The notes: generated from the sequence alone by a model not told the origin. DNA of 14,960 nt from Acanthaster planci (GCF_001949145.1 NW_019091559.1:158515-173474); one strand, 5' to 3'. Counted from the first letter of the stretch, positions 1 to 12,300 are shown. A program made the numbers and translations.

Positions 1-337
1 GATCTATAAATTTTTGCAGCTTCTCAGAAATGACCTTTTATGAACAGCAAATGTGCCAGTTGATGCATGTACAAATCTACCGTTTCTACTTTAACTGCCT
101 GACGTAGCTTCAAACTTTTGCCAAGTCCACCATCCTGTTACTTTTGCAAGGATCCGGGTCTATCAAAGCCTAAATTACACTACAAGTCTTCATACCCTTT
201 GTGGACACTACATGGTTTTTGTTTTCATCTTTGCAAGGCATTTAATACTAGGCTGGCAATACTGTCTGATCTAATTGCAATGTCATGATTTGAAATCTAC
301 ATCAAGTAATGAACACTCATGTCATCACAGCCACGCC
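1..337 (-). other. Probable 3' untranslated and downstream sequence of KIF23
   Basis: No open frame, repeat or other gene recognised. If the final exon is right, the transcript probably ends within this stretch, after the ATTAAA at 241-246. Confidence 0.5.
241..246 (-). promoter_or_regulatory. Possible polyadenylation signal ATTAAA
   Basis: TTTAAT on the plus strand is ATTAAA in gene orientation, about 90 bases after the proposed stop at 338-340. It is the first canonical or common variant signal after the coding end; no AATAAA occurs between the two possible stops and this point. Six-base words occur often by chance. Confidence 0.3.
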
Positions 338-353
338 TCATTTCTTCATTTTC
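338..353 (-). CDS. KIF23: Tentative final KIF23 coding exon (KMKK-stop)
   Basis: From the acceptor TTTGTACAG at 354-355 the frame gives one base completing Lys, then AAA ATG AAG AAA TGA. The protein would end VPSKKMKK, similar to the lysine-rich end (K-R-K-K) of vertebrate MKLP1. The strong splice signals at both ends of the intron and the basic ending support it. The piece is too short for sequence identity to carry weight, and retention of the intron gives almost the same protein. Confidence 0.52.
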
Positions 354-3300
354 CTGTACAAATAAAAGAAATAAAACAGACAGGAAATTGAAATTTGCGT
401 AAAATCTTCAGGAGAATTTAGAAACTTGCTAAGCTACATGTATATTAAGTTTCAAGGACAAATTAAATCCACGTCCATGCTTCCTTTGATATTGGCTCTT
501 CGGAACATAACTAAAAGTAAAACAATTTTTTTTCCCCAAGCATGTTTGATAAATTTGCGTTCACTTACTTGCTGGGAACAATATGTACAGCAGCAGGCTC
601 TACATTGCCTGGCCGCCCCTCATAACCAACAGTACACTAGAAATAAAAGCATAGGATCAAATGATGTTAATGAAAAGGGAAGTCCTAACACAGGGCTGGA
701 ATGCAACGCTAAAGTAATTCAACTGAAAGGTCAAAAGCACAACACAAGGAAATTTCTCTCTGAAACCATTCAACTGTGTTCTTTTATCTGTAACATGGTA
801 GAACATACAAGGGAAGTACATAAAACGGGATTCAGAGTAAAATATGACCTACTGGGTCTCCTATGTTTTGGGAAAAAGATTGAGGACAATTTTAATGGCT
901 GCTGAACGTGGCAGTCGGATGAACCGAGATAGTTCTGCTTACAAATGGGCAAAACAGCAGGAAAATTTAGGGGTTTCTTTGTGGTTTTTTGTCAATGAAC
1001 TGATGCACTAGGCAATGTTTTCTGCTTCGGAGCTGCATGACACTCAGACCTACTCACAAACATTTAGTATAAACACATAAAAAGACAAGGAAAAAAGTCT
1101 CATCAAAAAACAAATTCAAATTGATTATCCTGAGATGCATGTACAAGTGACTCAGTAATTCCAGAAATTGTTCCATTTTTTTGGTGTCCATGTCATATCT
1201 GACATGGTTTTCTAAGTTCCGAACACATTTTCTAATTTCCAAGAGTGATGACTTGATGCAAATTACCTGCCAAACAAATAGTACCGATTAGAAATGAATT
1301 CCATTGATATTTCCATGTCAAATAACAAAGATCAGATGTAGCAGGGAAACAAAACTGTCTCACTTTTGGACCCCTAATTTCTGGAATTACCCAACTGCGA
1401 CTAGAAAGACTTCTGTACAAGTTACAAAGCTCTAAATCAACTTTTCTGTTCATGGTATAGAAACTTCTTTATGTAAAGACCACATGACTTGGTAATGATC
1501 ACATGACATGGTACTACCTCCTAGTCATGTGACTGATCACCCTCCTCTTCAACTTTCATGCAGCTAAAGAAAGTCACCTTGATAGGCTCTGGGCAAGGAC
1601 TCTTTGTTGAGCAAACTTGGTTGAAATATTTCATCAATAAATTCTTAACGTCAGATTTTTTCCACTCACTCTGGTCTCCACGTCAGTCCATTCTCCACTT
1701 TCCAACTCTTCCTCTGCAGGCCTTTTACGATCCTTGGGACTGGTGGAGGCGGGCCTTTCTGTTTTCAGCTTCTCAATGTCGGTAAACTGCACTGCTCTGC
1801 CACCACCGCGAGTCTGGAGAACTTCAGCCTGAGGGAATGAAATGTTACACAATTTATTATCAGTTCATGTCTGGCATTTTATGATGGTATTTGTTGGTAC
1901 TTGTAGTACATGTTACAACATTTCTATTCCCTAATTACTTTTTGCAATCAAGAAAGCAAGACAAACTACGCCAGCAACTAAATGGCTTAAGCATTCAAAC
2001 CTCTTTGAGAAGTTGAAATTCTAGTGTTTTTTTTTACCATTCTTTCCAAGAAGTGTCTATTCAAGAGATAATCTGATTGTCACTGAAATGCAGCACACTA
2101 ACTTTACATCACTCATGGCCAATTCAAAAAAAAAAAAATAATAATTTGTCCAAATCTAGACTTAACAGGTACAGCTAATCATTTAGGTGCAAGTGCATTG
2201 TAACAAGTTGATCTACTCTGAACTAGTCGTTACTCCACTTGCCTATTCCTATGAAAAAAATAAACATGTGCACGCACAAGTAATGTAGATGTCAAATGGT
2301 AAGCCATTTGTGAATCCAAGTTGATTTTGCCGAATCCAACATGTCTGTCTGTAACCATGGTTACCTTATAGAGCTTAGTCTCCAATTCACCCTTGGAATC
2401 TTCCTCCTGGTGCGTCAGCATGTAATTATCTGTTCCCTTCAAGTCTTTGACGGTTGGTACAGCAACAGTGTGTTTCTTCTTCAGACCGGCAGGCTGTAGG
2501 ACAGTCTCTATTTACAACAAGCAAAGATGGTACATCACAATCAGGACTGATACGATGCCGTAGCTGAATACACACAAAACACATTGCGTCTCATTGGTCA
2601 TTTATTTCACATCTCAGGAGCAAAGAGGTCATTCTGATTCTATGTGTGTTATGTTTGTAGACAATTTCAAGCTTAACAGTTGTGAAATGTTGAAAAAAAA
2701 TGTGAACATCCAAAAACCAGTCTCGACAGGCATTACAAACTGTGCCAAGACAACTGGCTTTTTATTTAAGAAACCATTCTGTATAAGATTTTGTGTTTCA
2801 TGTACTTAGCAGGTGTCCTATAACGATCCATTTAAACCAGAAACAAACACACGCACACATAACAGCACTTGAAAACAGTTTCCACCTTCTAAAATCACAG
2901 CAGCTAAGGTGTCTTACAAATTCTTTTTAACAAGACAGGAAAAGAAGATTGGAAGACTGTAGAACTTGCAAAACAAAACACTTCCTTTACATCAAAATAG
3001 TTTAGCAACATAGCTGTCATATTTGAAATTGAAAGCTACACATTTTTTCTTTAGAAAGTTCATGTTACAAACAGCTGTCAAACTTAATCATCACGCACAA
3101 ACAAAAACCCCCAAATCGCCAAGCAATAATCCCTTCTGTGCTACATGTACATTGATCCTCAGGGGATGGAAAATGTCTACTTTGCACATCACAACGTCAA
3201 AGGATTTTTTTCTCAAAACAAGGACACACACACACAAACAGACATGTATGAAAGAGCTCCAAGTCCACATGCAAAGCACTGGCAGATGTGGTAGGTGCCC

Positions 3301-6300
3301 TGTCAAAATAAATAGACAAAATGTTTCATATTGCCTTGAAAAGAAAAAGAAAAGACACTACAACTAGCGAAAATATAAGGCACTCTACACGTACATCTGC
3401 ATTAAGGTTGTCAACAAAATAATTTGTACTGCTCTACATGTTTGGTGGGAAGTGAATACATGTACGTTGTAGCACTGGAAAGCATTGCTAGACTTGAAAA
3501 TTGGATGCTGACAAGAGGTGATCATATCAGGCTTGTTTGAAACAAAAAGGGCCTGTGAACAACTTTATACATGTAGCTTTATAGGTGGAGTAGTAAATCA
3601 GGCTCAAATTTTAATTCAGAAGAGACTGATCTTATATTTGGATGAATTTCATTGGTATTCTTTTTACCGATCCCCCCTAAGAAGTGTGCAGATTGGGGTA
3701 ATAAGCCACTTTAGTGGATGGACATTTTCAACAAGGTACGCTGTACCTGATGTTGATAGCTGATAAGTACTGTAACAGACCAGTTAACCCCCCCCCAATA
3801 CTTCCAAATCCAGATGGAAGACGAGGGCTTTTGCAGGATAAATGAAAACCAGTGAAGCCAAACCCACTTACATATCACGTTGGCTTGGTGCTTCTTGACA
3901 TGCAAGTAAAATGAGACATTGGTATCTAGTGGAACAAAGTGGTAGATTCTTGGAGTTTTTAGAATGGTTTCAGCTCAGATTGTTACAAAAACGTTAGGGA
4001 AAAACAAATATCTTGGAATTGTGAATAGAAAGTACTTTTCAGGGGCTGGAATCAGTTTGGAAATGGAGTAATTTTCACGTGATAACTTTCAACTGACCAG
4101 TCTCAAGTGTTGTCGCCGGCTTGTGGTCAATCCAGGCATTAGACGTGGATCTTGACCGACGATGTCGGAGCTTGACTGGTGGCTGGGTGGTCTTTGGGGG
4201 TGGAGACCGGGTGCGGTTGAGGTCAGCCTTGGCCTTGCGTGCTTTGTCCTCACGCTCCTGCTGGGCACAGACGATTTGCTTCAGCTGTCGTAACTTCTCA
4301 TCCTTGACCCAGATCTTGGTCTGCATCTCCATCTGAGTGGCTCGGACTCGCTTTTCCTGTAAGTGGGAAGAAGAAACGTTGTGATCAGGGACTCTAACAA
4401 TCTTAGTGAAGATGGTACTGAGTACAAAATGCTTATGTTACTCGCACTGTGGACATCCCTTTCACCTGAATATTTGGTTATTTCCGTAAACAGTCTCCTT
4501 CACACACGGTCTTTTCTACTTGCGCCTGTGGATGTTACTTGTTCATCTGTCCACATGAAGAATTGCATGCCTCTCAACAAGAGTGACCAAAAGCCATGAA
4601 TACGCATTCGTTATTAAAATCTTGCCCCGAGCATGGCTATTTGACACATGAGACCCTACAGTGTCCTTCAGTAATCAAGTGTCCCCATTTACCTATCATA
4701 AGCTTGCTGAAATTCAAGAAGTACGGAGTGGTGACAAACACTTTACTCAGAATTATTAAATTATTCGGATGAATTAAACAGACTCTAGTGGAGGACTTTT
4801 GCTTGTCACAACATGTCAGCATCAGTGTCTTGGTTTTGTTTGATCCTTTCAACACCATGGCAGGAATAGCCGGACTTAAGTCAGGCAAACCTTCACGTCT
4901 AGTTCCACGTCCATCAATGTTTGTCCTGGGTGATATTGATTGAAATGAGCATCAGAGGCTGACGTGGACTTGAGTGTGTAATGGATCCGAACATTTGGTG
5001 ACTTAGGTAGGAAAGGTGTCCCCAACTTCATACATGGAGATAATTCATCAGTGAACTTAGCAAAAGCTTACATGAATCAGCGTGGTAAAATACCAGGATT
5101 AGTTGGGAGAAATCTTTCAATAGGAGATTTTGAGACATGTGATAGCAGCAGACAAACTGGTCCTTTTGCCACAGTCGTGTGTGTGCTCAGTCCTACGGGG
5201 GCATTCGCAGCATTGTTCATGCATGCAAAGAACAGACTTTGAGACATGTGATAGCAGCAGACAAACTGGTCCTTTTGCCACAGTTGTGTGTGTGCTTAGT
5301 CCTACGTGGGCATTCGCAGCATTGTTCATGCATGCAAAGAACAGACTTTGAGACATGTGATAGCAGCAGACAAACTGGTCCTTTTGCCACAGTCGTGTGT
5401 GTGCTCAGTCCTACGGGGGCATTCGCAGCATTGTTCATGCATGCAAAGAACAGACTTTGAGACAGGTGATAGCAGCAGACAAACTGGTCCTTTTGCCACA
5501 GTCGTGTGTGTGCTCAGTCCTACGGGGGCATTCGCAGCATTGTTCATGCATGCAAAGAACACACAATGGTTGGTCTGCAACTACCAAGCATCTCAGTCTC
5601 CCACTATCAAGCAATTAGCTGTACTCAACACCAACTGTCTCCAAGTAAGAACAATCCAACTCATCACAATGAATTTGAATAAAGCAAGTAGCATTCCCAA
5701 AACACTGCATATTCTGTAATATTTCATTTGACTGTTTGTGTCAACTTACGCATTCTTTCTCCCATTTCACCTTCTCGCTGCCTGCCACACCCTTCAAGGC
5801 CTGCCTCAGACGATCCTGCTCATGTTTTTGTTTCTGAGTCTTGGACTTCTCCTCACGAAGCTATCATACCAAGGAAAAAAGAGACAGATTGACAATGGGG
5901 TGCTATAGCAAGGAGTCAAAGTACCCTAATCATCCACTACTGTAGCAAATAGGTAGGTATACTAAACAACTAACATCATGCATTGTCAACAAGACAGAAG
6001 AGCTTCCTTTCACATAACTCGAAGTTATCAAGTGGCATAATCATATGCCAGCTGACCAGGGGTAATAATAACTTGGAGGGGGGGGTAGATTTCAATATCC
6101 TCCTATACCTCGGTTTCCAGCTCTCTCTGGCTGTATTCATAAGCCGTCTGTGTCTTTTTCATCATTTCGTTCTCTTGTTCCAGGTCCCGGATGCGCTTCT
6201 CAAAACGCTGGGTATTCTTGTCTTTGGATGACACCTTCATGTTCAGCTCGCTGTTTTGTTGTTTCAGAGTCTCCATTTCTCGTTCCATCTCCATCAGGCG

Positions 6301-9300
6301 AGCCCGGAAAGCGCCCTCTACAGATTCACAATTGGGAGTCAACGGGACACATCACGATTGATTTAGGTTTACAAAAGTGTTCCTCGGGGTCTTTTTAGAA
6401 ATGTAACCTGCATGGTCTCAATGTGCTTGATCTTGATACAATAAATCTTGAGGGGAAACCTCATTGGCTTCACATGACAATAGATAATGGATATTACAAT
6501 CCAGCACTCCTTGGACTTACGCTTGCGAGTAAGCTCTTCCTGCAGTGTGTGTCGTCTCTTTTCACGCTCGGCCAAGAAGGTGATAAGATTCTGTAGAATG
6601 CTGTCTTCATTGGGGTCATTAACCTGTGACACAAACGAAGGAGGAAAAAATGACAACAGAATTCAAACGTACTTTCAACTTGAATGTGGAAACAGTCAGA
6701 GGTTATCCCCAATTTGGCAAAGACGACAGTAGTCCCAGACATCTGCTACAGCAGAGATCTGCCATAACACGACTTAAGTTTCAGCTGTAAACTTTTACTC
6801 GTGGTGTTCATGTATGGATAATACAGGAATTGCTCCATCTATTGAAGAAAAAAATGCATACCTGGGTATCTACAGTCCCTAACTTTAAATGGAAAGGAAA
6901 ATCAAACATGTAAGTTCAACTAAAGTGCCAATTACCCAAAATACTCATTAAGTAACCACTGACAACACTAGCAAGTGGCTGGAGCTGGTTCCCAGTCTTA
7001 GCCAGGTAATTCAGACGCGGCCTTACCTCTAAGCAGGGGAATGCTGGACCCAGATTGATAATGACTGGTGTCTGAATTGGAAGGTTCTCAAGATCTGCAC
7101 CATCTTCCAACATCTTCTTGTATATCTGGTTAGCTACAGTGGGGAATGATAGCGAGGGTGCTGGTTAATTCAAAGGGACATCAGTAACTTTCTATAAATT
7201 GTCCAAGTGTAATTCTAAAAAAGAAGGAAAGGCAGCATTCAACCCTTCAATCATATCCAAAGGCATCAGAGACCTTTGTGATATCAACAGGAGTTTCATT
7301 GTGGCCTTCTCTAATGAGTTAAGAGAACTAAAAGTCAGTTTATATTTTGCACGAAAGTGAAAACTAATGCAAATTTCTGATGTCAGATCAAATATTCACA
7401 TTGCGAACTTGTAAACGCTGAGCGCATTTCATCTAAAGCAAAATTTCACTACAAATTTTTTGTGACGTCGAATTTGCTACACTTTTGCCTTAAGTATGAA
7501 CCGACCTTAACCTGGAAACCACAGAGGCAGCACTTAGGAATGAGGTATGAGCAACGATGTAGGTTATCAAATGCTTTCACCATGAGGTTGGGGAAATAAA
7601 GACATGTGCACGTATACTTCAGCCGAAAGGAACAAAGACGAAAAGCCAAAATGTTGAAATCACAGAGACTCGGTTTAACCACTTTTCAACATACCTCTTC
7701 TTCTGCCTGGTGTCAAGCCAATGTCAAATTTGATGGCCGTTGGTCGGGCCACTTGTACCTCTTGAGTCACCTCGGCAAAGCGCATGACATGCTGAAAGAA
7801 AAGATTTCATCATATCAACCAAATATTCTGGGAAACCACCTACATAAACAATTTGTCATGGGATAAAGGATTATTTGAAGCAAACAATTTGACATGTTTG
7901 ATTACAGAGCTTGGATGTGCTCTTCAAACCACAAATTTTAAACTGCAGCTTTCAATATTACATTTATGAAATACACTACTTGGTTCATAAGCCATAAAAT
8001 CTGTGCTTCATTTTGCTTCTTAGAATTAGGATCAATTTTCATGGATGGCCAACATCTTCATTGCCAACAGCACTAGCACCTGTCACCAAGTAAGATGAAG
8101 ATCAAAAGTGACGGTTTACTCATAATTCTTGACTAACGACTATTTATTATTCTGATCAAGATGTTAAAATGCTGCATTTGGCGTGTGTGATTTTTCCAGG
8201 AATATTAAAGGCGCACACTGGATGCTATCACAGGGGTACTATGGATAAGTCAAGTCTTGTTTCAAAGTGTAAGAATCTTACCGTGGTTTCATCATAGTCA
8301 GCAGCCTGTGGATTGACACAAACCACCATGCGCACCTTACCCTCACCATCAAAGTAATTCTTGAATAGATGGGTCACTTTTGAGTCCCGATATGGAACAA
8401 TCTGAAACAAATATGCCAAACTTTTGTTGGTTTCCACATTAACATGGATACCGGGATTAAAGTTTTCTTTGTTTGGATATCTCTGATCCGTGCCTTAACT
8501 GAATATAAAATAGGGAACCTACATTGTAATCTGAGAGTAATGGGTCAGGCAAACTGACCCAGAACTGTTTGCAAGTTAGACATGCTTCTTAGACACACTT
8601 ATGGAATTGTGGACACTGAATTTTGTCTCAGATTTTGTGCGGCCCACGTCCAGTTTGTACATCATGCAACTGGACAATATTTCACGAGCTTTGCTGCAAT
8701 TCTACTGCAACAGTCTCGGAAAGCAGACAAATACGGTATCAGAAATGTTCTCTGAGTTTGCTAAAGCAAGTAAGAAAAGGGGTGTTTTGTGCAGTGTGTT
8801 GAGTCTTGGAGCTAGGTCGGTAATTTTAGTTTTTGACTTATTACTGAGTTTGGCGACTTGATGAAAATGGAAATTATTGAGGGATTCCTTTGGATTTCCA
8901 CTTTGAAGATTCTTTCCAAAGTAACTTGTGGATCATTCTGTTAGCTTGGGCTACTTGTTTTTCCAAAACAAACCTTGTTAGTGTTGCTCATCTGATTTTC
9001 TCTCAATACTTCAATGCATGTCCTGAGAGTCATCAGTGAGGCATTGATGTTGCCTGCTTCCCTTAGTCTGTCGCCAGAGTTCTGGGTTCGTCCCGTTCGC
9101 TCACTGCCGGCAAGATCCACTAAGGAGAGCTGAGCCACACACACCTGTTCCTTGTCCTAACGAGTCCAGGAGAAACAATGAAATCTGGCCCATCTATTCA
9201 ACTTTCAAGAACACAGGTGTGCTTCAAGAATATGAAAAAACCATTTTTCATCTACATGTACAGTCAACAGAGAGTTGTATTTTTGCGAGAGGTGTACACA

Positions 9301-12300
9301 CACAGCACCTCGTGTGTACATCTGAAGTCTCTCTTAGACGGAGAATTTTATCTCAGAATGCAGTGCAATTTAACACAAAGCTGCAGTAAAAATCTGGAAT
9401 ACATTTATCACACTTCACTTGAATTGAGGGCGCCTTTAACCACTTGCTGCCGGGGAACCCCGTTTTGAGCACCATGGGTTTATACACAGAGCTGGGGTGC
9501 CCAAAATGGGACAAAAGAGCTGGTCCATGTAAAAAAAGACTATACTTGGAACAAAAGACCTGCTGCTGGGAATTGCCATTTTTTTTGCGTTGCATTTTTC
9601 AAAGGTAATCTGTCACTGTTTTTAAACAGTATACCACTGTTTTGGACAAAAGTGCTCCAGGGCCCTATTGATGAGCAACACAGCACCGCTGCTCGCTAAT
9701 CCAGCTACGTTTGAAAAGATGCCACTCGCATTCACTGGGGACAAAGGAAATTATGCAACACCTCACAATTCTGGGCTCTCTTTACAGGGCGGCAGGCCTG
9801 GCTGAAATACTCAGGAGTCAATGAAAGTTGCCTGTCAGCTTAGAGTAGCCACCAAACAGTCATTCGTGTGGGTGTAAATGTCCATTAAATGAAATGATGA
9901 ATTTTTGAAGAATTCTGAAAACTGAAAATCTTGAAAATCTCCCTTATGTGTGCACTGCATTTTTAAAGGCACCCGGCAGCAAGTGGTTAAACTGGTTGAC
10001 TTTTGTTGATTTGTGAGGATGCAATGTCTGGACAATCTGTCTTTTTACCTGCAGGACTTCTTCCCCTACTGGGTCTAGGGGAGCTTGGACAAGCCTGATG
10101 TTGAAGACACTGTGACTACGGCTAGACTCTGTGTTCAGCTGTGTGTGGGCAACCTTCCTTCGTCTCTGACCTAAGAGGGAAGCCAACAGAGGTGTTTGTG
10201 TACAACAAAGGGGCTGGGTACCAACTGCCCAGTTCTCACCTTTGTAATGAGTATAAGTTGGGTCTTTCAATAGCACATACTAAATGTGAAGCACACTGGA
10301 AATCATTTGAGAAAAGCAATACATACATGAGGCTCACCCAGTAAAGAGTTGGCCAAAAGCAGTTATTGCTTGGTAAATACACAGAGTTTCTGAAGACCTT
10401 GGTCCATGTACAATTCAAAGTTGCTCAAAATTTTATGCACAGTGTGTCCACAAACACATTTGTCATAGTTCAGGACTGAAAACACTCACTTAACTTTGTT
10501 TTAATCTTATTTACATTTGATGTTGTATACATAAAACACAAAGTCACACACTAATGGGCAACTCTGGCGAAAGAAAGATCAAGCAATGGATCATAATTAT
10601 GCTGTGTTGAATTTCGATATCCGGGATCAAAAAGTTCTTATCAAGTTTACTGCCGGTTGTCCACCTTTTATTTTCATAGTCTTGTACAAGCATAGATTCT
10701 CGATACCTTTCATGAAGACTCCATAGGCTTCTTCCGTGTTCTTCGCTTCAATTTCAGTGCAGTTGGCCACGTACATGTTATGGTTACTGTCCTCGCGTAG
10801 GGTCTTGGACTGCAGGGATCTTCGGTGACAAGAAAGCAAGATGTACATGTACAAGGAAAATGACTAGAATGCTGGCAATAAAAACAACTGAAGCATTTAC
10901 AAGAAATGGGAAACAAGGATTGGATTTCTCAGCAAGTGGAAAGCTAGAATGGGGGGCGGTGAATAGAGGAAGTTATTTGGGGGGGACGTTTAGCTTCTTT
11001 GTCCTTTAACAAACTAAGAATGAGGGTTTTGGGCAAACTCATAAAAACATCCACAAATGCAACATTCCAAACATTCCATCCAGATTTCCAGCAAAAGGAT
11101 CAAATTTGCTTGTAATTGCCATTATACTGAGGCCAAACTAGAGAAAACTGAAAAACAACGTCACTCAAATGACCTGCTGAGTTGCAACTCCAGAGCAATC
11201 AACACTTTTAATCATTATGTTAGTGATAGGCAAAGCCATTCAGTAAAAGAAAAACAGAGAGAAAACATGTCTTGTTGCCACACAGTTGAAATAAACATGC
11301 AGGAAAACAAGTAAAATACAGAGACATGTTTCACACACAGTAAACAAGAGATGAAAAATCACAAAACAGACATGTTGATCAGACAAGCTGGCTTTGTTAG
11401 TAACGGATGTCACATGACTGAATTGTGAATGTTGGTGACAAAGTGACATACATGGCATTGTCATCTCTTGACTTTGGCGTCTGCCATTGCCTGTGGGCAT
11501 AAAATGAAATGAAAGAAAAAAATGGCAGGAAATAACTAAATGAGACGTTAGTTTTGATCAGTCCCACACGAACCAAAACAGTGACCAGGTAAGTACCAAT
11601 GACTTCAGCTAGAATCCTCAACAGTGAATTGCAAACTGATGTAACTACAATATTTTTTACCACAAACAATTTCAGTTATTTTTGTTTGACCAGTAAATAT
11701 AAATTTGTAACAAAAAGATTAAGTTTTGGTTGGCAACAAACTGGACAAGTACACAGAGGTTGTACTTGAAGAAACTGCATACTTTCAGTAGATGTCATGG
11801 TTACATCATTTAACTCTGTAAGCATCTTTCATAATTTTTTTTGTTCTCCAGAGTTGTAAGTTACAATTTGTGCCAATTTTCATGATGCTAGTTAATTAGT
11901 GAGCATACATGTAATTAGAAATGCATTGTTCATCAACATTTATGAACTCATTTCATCATCAGAAGGGGATTCCAGGGAAGAACATTTGTTAAACTGGAAT
12001 AACAGAATGGGCCAGTTTCAAGTGTATGATTAGTTGAACAAAGACTAGATCAGAGGTGTAATTCTTTAATCTCAAGTTCCAATACCCACTTCTGGCTAAT
12101 TCCGTCAGACTGCGTGTCCTCCAGTAAGTCATAGATGTAATTGTTGTAGATCTCAATGTAGGAGACATACACACTGTAGTTATTGTCTTCGTCCACAGTA
12201 CTGATGCGATTGGTGTCTGGTACCCTGACCATCGTGGCAATGTCATTCTGAGGTGGTTTCCTGTTGGAAGGGAATGAGGAAGGTTCAAAAGTTTCTGATA

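Larger units (their letters stand above)
9157..10048 (-). other. Intron, 892 bases, mostly filled by a transposon-like insertion
   Basis: About 60% of this intron is the TTAA-flanked element at 9440-9986. Outside it there is a perfect 9-base-pair hairpin at 9293-9320 (TGTACACAC / GTGTGTACA, 10-base loop). The insertion ends 58 bases from the start of the intron, close to the switch I exon donor. No coding sequence seen. Confidence 0.8.

Noticed and set aside
338-353. Using the 354 acceptor directly after the exon at 1670-1828 (VETR then ENEEMRRG...)
   Set aside because: The exon ending at 636 matches the conserved C-[ST]-V-x-x-E-x-R-x-G sequence much better, and then the 354 acceptor fits in another phase.
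426-905. Longest open frame in the window, 159 codons on the plus strand
   Set aside because: It runs antisense across the conserved C-terminal exon of KIF23, has no recognisable domain, and its codon content looks like random AT-rich DNA.
1634-1669. Read-through end [11 protein letters not shown]-stop as the true C-terminus
   Set aside because: It begins exactly at a near-ideal donor GTGAGT where the conserved block ends, and a downstream exon restores the family sequence after VETR.
4637-4888. Minus-strand open frame of 83 codons inside the 1393-base intron
   Set aside because: It would be in the gene's orientation, but it is not needed to join the flanking exons, whose phases and family alignment are continuous without it.
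5051-5719. Several overlapping open frames of 63-137 codons on both strands
   Set aside because: They come from the 109-base tandem repeat, whose period is not a multiple of three, so the same sequence is read in successive frames. No splice sites or family match.
8601-8861. Plus-strand open frame of 86 codons
   Set aside because: Not recognised as any domain, lies in an intron, contains hairpins, and has no evident promoter or splice context. A protein search could change this view.
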